Program-made: the position numbers and the translations under genes
Shown: positions 31,253-35,058 of the stretch, one piece after another
Position numbering within the stretch: position 1 is the stretch's first letter
Layout of the letters: every line of letters starts with the position of its first letter
Notes under the pieces: generated by a model
The model's database searches: none
What the model was told of the DNA's origin: nothing
What the model saw: only the letters and a program-made list of their open reading frames with translations
NCBI GenBank assembly: GCA_007117055.1
Contig: SKHH01000282.1
Coordinates: 1 to 35,058 of the forward strand
Direction of reading: 5' to 3'
Source: Lishizhenia sp.
GTDB taxonomy: Bacteria; Bacteroidota; Bacteroidia; Flavobacteriales_D; Crocinitomicaceae
Length of the DNA stretch: 35,058 bases

Positions 31253-32857
31253 AGTAAAACAACAAAAAATACATATTTTTCTTGGGGAATCATTACTTTC
31301 CTGATTGCGGGGTTGTTATTTTTACCTCTGCTTTTTGTGCTAGAAGGTTTTTTGCATGGAAACAATCCCAATGTAAAACATATTCAAGAGTTCCTTCTAA
31401 AGGACATGGTATTTACAACGCTACGAATGATTCTTGGAGTTGGATTAATTGCAGCAATTCTAGCCATTCCTAGTGCGTATTTTGTCTCCAATTATCAGTT
31501 CCCATTGCGTGGCTTTTTACGTAAAGCTAATATTTTACCCGTGGCTATTCCAACTTACATCATGGGATTTACATATGCAAGTATTTTTTCGGTAACGGGA
31601 AGTTTTTATGCCTTTGCAGAGCTTTTTATAGATAGAGAAACATTATACAGTTGGGATATTGATGTCGTAAACGAATTAGGATTGATGTTTTTTCTAGCTT
31701 TTGCCTTGTATCCTTACGTTTATTCTGCTGCCTTGGTTTCTTTTAGCATAAAAAATAAGTCGATTGAAGAAGCAGCTGCATCTCTTGGAGTGGGACCGTG
31801 GAAGCGATTTTGGAAGGTGAGTTTTCCAATTGTATTACCTGCTGTTTTAAGTGGACTAGCATTAGTTACAATGGAGGTACTTAACGATTACGGTGCTATG
31901 GCTTATTTTAACATTAACACCATTACCGCTGGGATTTTCCAAGCTAAACAAATGGATTTTACAAGCTCGGTGTTTTTGTCTGCCTTGTTTTTTGTGGTAA
32001 TAGCGAGTGTTTTTATTTCTTATTATTTGTTTAAGTCCTATAAAAAAGTAGCCTCTACATTGAGTTCTCCTTCTTATGATTTAATGCCAATGGAGAAAAA
32101 ACAGGGGATGCTCGTTTCTTTTGTGGTTTTCATTCCTTTTTTCCTTGGTTTTATATTGCCAGTAATTGAATTGGTTTCGCTTGCCTCAAGCCGATTGAAT
32201 ATCATTTTTTCCATGGATTTTTTAATTATTTCTTTAAACGCTGTTCAATTGGCATTTATTCCGGCATTAATTATTGTGTTACTTTCTCTTATTTTACTGT
32301 ATAATGAATACATCAATAAAGGATTCTTTTCACGCTTTATTTCGGCAATTTCAAATATTGGTTACGCCATTCCTGGGGCCATTATTGCTGTGGCTGTCAT
32401 GTCTTTTGTAATTGTGTTAGATGGTGAAGAAAAAGGGTTTTATCATTTTTTGATTGATAGTTTAATTCTTTTGATTTTTGCTTTCGTAATTCGATTTTTA
32501 GCCGTTGGATACAACACTTTAGAAGGTGGTTTTTATAAAATCACTAAACAACTTCCAGATGCTTCCAGGAGTTTAGGGGTAGGAAGTTTCAAAACGTTTA
32601 TTCGTGTATATTTTCCCTTATTGAAGTCCGCTTTGTTAACAACTTTAGCAATAGTCATGGTGGATATTCTCAAAGAACTGCCCATCACGCTTTTATTGCA
32701 GCCCTTTAATTTTCATACCTTAGCAACAGTGGCTTATGAAAAGGCCAAAATCACCGAGTCCGTAAGAGACGCTGCTCCTTTTGCTTTGTTGTTGATAATT
32801 GTTGGTACTTTTGCTGTACTTTTTTTGGTAAAGGACTTTTCAAAGAAAAACAAATAG
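31250..32857 (+). CDS. fbpB: Ferric-iron ABC transporter permease (FbpB-like, two fused permease domains)
   Basis: A 535-residue inner-membrane protein with about twelve helices in two homologous halves. Each half has the cytoplasmic EAA loop that docks with the ATPase: EEAAASLGVGPWKRFWKVSFP near residues 175-195 and PDASRSLGVGSFKTFIRVYFP near 438-458. This duplicated form is typical of FbpB/SfuB iron permeases, in which a single polypeptide forms the whole channel. It starts at TTG, with a GGGAGG site upstream. It lies between the binding protein (no gap) and the ATPase (four-base gap), completing a ferric importer. Confidence 0.93.
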   Translation: MSKTTKNTYFSWGIITFLIAGLLFLPLLFVLEGFLHGNNPNVKHIQEFLLKDMVFTTLRMILGVGLIAAILAIPSAYFVSNYQFPLRGFLRKANILPVAIPTYIMGFTYASIFSVTGSFYAFAELFIDRETLYSWDIDVVNELGLMFFLAFALYPYVYSAALVSFSIKNKSIEEAAASLGVGPWKRFWKVSFPIVLPAVLSGLALVTMEVLNDYGAMAYFNINTITAGIFQAKQMDFTSSVFLSALFFVVIASVFISYYLFKSYKKVASTLSSPSYDLMPMEKKQGMLVSFVVFIPFFLGFILPVIELVSLASSRLNIIFSMDFLIISLNAVQLAFIPALIIVLLSLILLYNEYINKGFFSRFISAISNIGYAIPGAIIAVAVMSFVIVLDGEEKGFYHFLIDSLILLIFAFVIRFLAVGYNTLEGGFYKITKQLPDASRSLGVGSFKTFIRVYFPLLKSALLTTLAIVMVDILKELPITLLLQPFNFHTLATVAYEKAKITESVRDAAPFALLLIIVGTFAVLFLVKDFSKKNK

Positions 32858-32861
32858 TGGG

Positions 32862-33779
32862 ATGAAAGGACTGTCAATTCAACATATTACAAAAAGTTTC
32901 GGTTCAAGTAAGGTATTGAATGACTGTTCGTTGGATATTAATGGAAATGATTTCGTAGCCTTACTTGGAGAAAGTGGTTCTGGAAAATCCACCTTACTTC
33001 GGTTGATTAGTGGATTTGAGAGTCCAGAAAAAGGAAAAGTAATCTTGAATAACCGTGTGCTGTTGGATGATCAGTTATTTGTTAAACCTGAGGACAGACA
33101 CATCGGGATGATTTTTCAAAACTACGCTTTGTTTCCTCATTTATCCGTGCGAAAGAACATTGCTTTTGGTATGTCGGCTTCTCCTGAGTCGGAAGCTTAT
33201 TTAGAAGAACTGATTGAGATTTTTGAGTTGGCAGAACAACAACATAAAAAACCGTCGAATTTATCCGGAGGACAACAGCAGCGAGTTGCTATTGCTAGGG
33301 CTTTAGCCGTTAACCCTTCGCTGCTTTTAATGGATGAGCCTTTTTCTAACTTAGATCAAACCTTGCGAAGAAAAGTAAGGATTGAAATAAAAGCCATGCA
33401 TGAGAAGTTTAGTATTCCAATGATTTTAGTTTCTCATGACCCTGAAGATGCACTTGAATTAGCTGATAAAATTGCTGTTCTACAACAAGGGAAGATTGTG
33501 CAGTTTGGTGTCCCTTCCGAATTGTATTATAATCCTGTAAATCAGTATGTAGCAGATTTACTAGGGCCGAACACAAAGTATAAAAACCAATTTATTCGTC
33601 CAGAGCAAATTACGTTCAATCGTTCTGACTTTCAAGGAAAAGTCATTCGATCAGCGTTTAGTATGCGTGGAAATATTTTAGTGATTGAAGCGGACGGACA
33701 TGAGTTCTTGGCGTATGATTACAGTAGAACGAACACCATAGGAGATGAGGTGAGTTTTGGCATTTTAGCTAATCATTAA
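32862..33779 (+). CDS. fbpC: Ferric-iron ABC transporter ATP-binding protein (FbpC-like)
   Basis: A 305-residue ATPase with Walker A GESGSGKS at 36-43, the Q-loop FQNYALFPH, the ABC signature LSGGQQQR near 133-140, Walker B LLLMDEP and the switch histidine in LVSHD. It energises the neighbouring permease. The C-terminal regulatory part after about residue 230 is shorter than in classical FbpC proteins (about 350 residues), but retains the FIRPEQITF motif of TOBE-like domains. The 3' end overlaps the convergent glycosyltransferase gene by 11 bases, so the two transcripts are antisense to one another at their ends; no terminator separates them. Confidence 0.95.
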   Translation: MKGLSIQHITKSFGSSKVLNDCSLDINGNDFVALLGESGSGKSTLLRLISGFESPEKGKVILNNRVLLDDQLFVKPEDRHIGMIFQNYALFPHLSVRKNIAFGMSASPESEAYLEELIEIFELAEQQHKKPSNLSGGQQQRVAIARALAVNPSLLLMDEPFSNLDQTLRRKVRIEIKAMHEKFSIPMILVSHDPEDALELADKIAVLQQGKIVQFGVPSELYYNPVNQYVADLLGPNTKYKNQFIRPEQITFNRSDFQGKVIRSAFSMRGNILVIEADGHEFLAYDYSRTNTIGDEVSFGILANH

Positions 33780-34905
33780 TTTCGTTCTCCACTTTCATCA
33801 TTTTTCGAAAGGAATCCCACAATTTATCCGCAGTTTGTTCCCAAGAAAATTCATTCGCTCGAAGTAAACCTTTTTGTACATATTTTTCCCGGACAGATGG
33901 ATGCTTCAGTAAGTAAGTCATTTCATGATAGATGGAATTGATATCAAAAGGGTCACAATAATGCGCAGCGTTAGCACCTATTTCGGGTAGGGAGGTTTTG
34001 TTACCAGCTAATACGCATGTGCCACTTTGCATCGCTTCAACCATCGGAATTCCAAATCCTTCAAAATAACTAACGAATGCCAATAAGTCTGCACTCGCTG
34101 TTATTTTGGCTAAATTTTCCAGCGAAATATGGCCAGTAAAAAACAGGTGTTCGTCTAGTGTTTTTGGTATGATAATGTTTTTTTTGGAGAAAAGTGGTTC
34201 TCCGACAATCAATAGGCAATGAGGGAGGTCTGTTTCTTTTTTTAATCGTTCAAATGCATCGATTAAACGTTGGAGGTTTTTTCTTTTATGAATAGCACCA
34301 ACGAATAGAACATAAGGTCTTTCTTGCGTATATTTTTTTTGTGTAATGAATTTCTCCGTTTCAGGTATTGGTTGAAATAAAGGAGAGGCGCCATTATACG
34401 TAACATCAATTTTAGATGCTGAAACACCGTATGTATTGATAATATCTTGCTTCGAATAATTGGAAACGGTGCAAATACGTTTCGCCTTCTGAGCAAATTT
34501 TGGGAAATAATTACAGAGGTATTTCCGAGCACTTGATGGAATGTCCATGGGATTGTGCTCAAAGTTTAAATCATGAATGACCGCAAGTTGAGGTAGCTTC
34601 GTTTTCAAAGAAACAAAACCATCTGGAGAAATAAACGCCTCACATTTGTATTTTTTCAACTGTTTGGGTAGCGCATAATCGAACCAGATTTTAAACAAAA
34701 TAGGATGTCGAGCCGGAGGATAAACCACCACAGGTGTGACATTATCTGCAAAAACAAATTTTGTGTCAAATGCTCGGTCAAAGAAAAAAATAAACTGATG
34801 CTCCGGATAACGCTGTACAATGCGAGAGATGGTTTCGAACGTAAACCAGCCAAAGCCTTCCATTTTGTGCTTCAATAAAAATCGTGTATTTACTCCTATA
34901 ATCAT
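33769..34905 (-). CDS. GT4 family glycosyltransferase
   Basis: A 378-residue GT-B glycosyltransferase. The N-terminal acceptor domain starts with MIIGVNTRFLLKHKMEGFGWFTFE, and the C-terminal donor domain holds VLFVGAIHKRKNLQRLIDAF, the E-x7-E-type motif in FEGFGIPMVEAMQSGTCVLAG, and SLPEIGANAAHYCDPFD, all typical of GT4 (mannosyltransferase-like) enzymes that use nucleotide sugars. It is cytoplasmic or membrane-associated and probably extends a lipid-linked or LPS glycan. It starts directly after the stop of the LptF/LptG-family gene (no intervening base), so it is cotranscribed with an LPS-transport gene, consistent with a surface-glycan role. Confidence 0.92.
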   Translation of the reverse strand: MIIGVNTRFLLKHKMEGFGWFTFETISRIVQRYPEHQFIFFFDRAFDTKFVFADNVTPVVVYPPARHPILFKIWFDYALPKQLKKYKCEAFISPDGFVSLKTKLPQLAVIHDLNFEHNPMDIPSSARKYLCNYFPKFAQKAKRICTVSNYSKQDIINTYGVSASKIDVTYNGASPLFQPIPETEKFITQKKYTQERPYVLFVGAIHKRKNLQRLIDAFERLKKETDLPHCLLIVGEPLFSKKNIIIPKTLDEHLFFTGHISLENLAKITASADLLAFVSYFEGFGIPMVEAMQSGTCVLAGNKTSLPEIGANAAHYCDPFDINSIYHEMTYLLKHPSVREKYVQKGLLRANEFSWEQTADKLWDSFRKMMKVENEIND

Positions 34906-35058
34906 TTATTTCGGGGCCATTCGATAAATGATAATACCTAAACATCCAAAAATAATATTGGGGATCCAAACTGCTATGTAACTTGGAAAGCCAACATTTT
35001 CCGCAGCAACTGAAGTTACTTTCATCGCAAAGATGTACACAAAAGCCAACCCGAGTCC
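34906..35058 (-). CDS. LptF/LptG family permease, C-terminal fragment
   Basis: Only the last 50 residues are inside the window. They contain a hydrophobic helix around GLAFVYIFAMKVTS, the stretch VGFPSYIAVWIPNIIF and an ending IYRMAPK, which is the C-terminal pattern of YjgP/YjgQ (LptF/LptG) permeases in Bacteroidota. These proteins extract lipopolysaccharide from the inner membrane as part of the LptBFG ABC transporter. The stop codon touches the ATG of the GT4 gene. The missing N-terminal part prevents deciding between LptF and LptG. Confidence 0.75.
   Translation of the reverse strand, partial: GLGLAFVYIFAMKVTSVAAENVGFPSYIAVWIPNIIFGCLGIIIYRMAPK

Overview
The window looks like chromosomal DNA from a member of the Bacteroidota, most likely a flavobacterium in the broad sense. 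It is AT-rich. Two secreted proteins end in type A C-terminal domains of the type IX secretion system. Several promoters match the Bacteroidota consensus TTTG-N19-TAnnTTTG, lipoproteins are frequent, and most genes lack an obvious Shine-Dalgarno sequence. There are no rRNA or tRNA genes, no phage genes, no intact transposase and no CRISPR array. Species-level placement is not possible from the sequence.

Layout. 1-3573 (minus): a truncated heptose-7-phosphate kinase (HldE type), a class I aminotransferase, a GH3 N-acetylhexosaminidase and an OsmC-like protein. 3679-8787 (plus): lipoyl synthase, a 1051-residue Asp-box propeller protein exported by T9SS, then an overlapping pair of nucleotide-cleaning hydrolases (MazG-like and NUDIX). 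8804-9370 (minus): a conserved protein of unknown function. 9511-13913 (plus): an unknown lipoprotein, a lipoprotein isoaspartyl peptidase/asparaginase, and a DegT aminotransferase plus a small PglC-type phosphoglycosyl transferase, which together suggest surface glycan synthesis. 13935-14153 (minus): a DUF2892 membrane protein. 14294-17864 (plus): a T9SS subtilase, an acetolactate-decarboxylase-like lipoprotein and a transglutaminase-like protein. 17910-18494 (minus): gmhA. 18681-19951 (plus): a small secreted protein, a MITE-like remnant and msrB. 20030-22235 (minus): hemE followed by an OmpA-domain protein. 22362-27225 (minus): a tightly packed run of arginase-family hydrolase, membrane patatin, barrel-like outer-membrane protein, GDPD-like lipoprotein and SUI1/YciH factor. 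27538-29153 (minus): an EamA exporter and a helical-repeat protein. 29421-29918 (plus): a small envelope protein between two related palindromes. 30203-33779 (plus): a complete ferric-iron ABC importer. 33769-35058 (minus): a GT4 glycosyltransferase and the end of an LptF/LptG permease.

How the genes fit together. Many products act at or beyond the cell envelope: heptose and glycan precursors (hldE-like, gmhA, DegT/PglC, GT4), LPS transport (LptF/G), peptidoglycan recycling (GH3), lipid turnover (patatin/GDPD), iron import, and T9SS cargo. The strongest candidates for something undescribed are the patatin/barrel/GDPD gene cluster, in which the GDPD lacks the normal HR motif, and a family of intergenic palindromes sharing a GTATAGC-ATAC core, with a possible third relative, between 27.3 and 30.1 kb. 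Nothing here is clearly a novel defence or mobile system.
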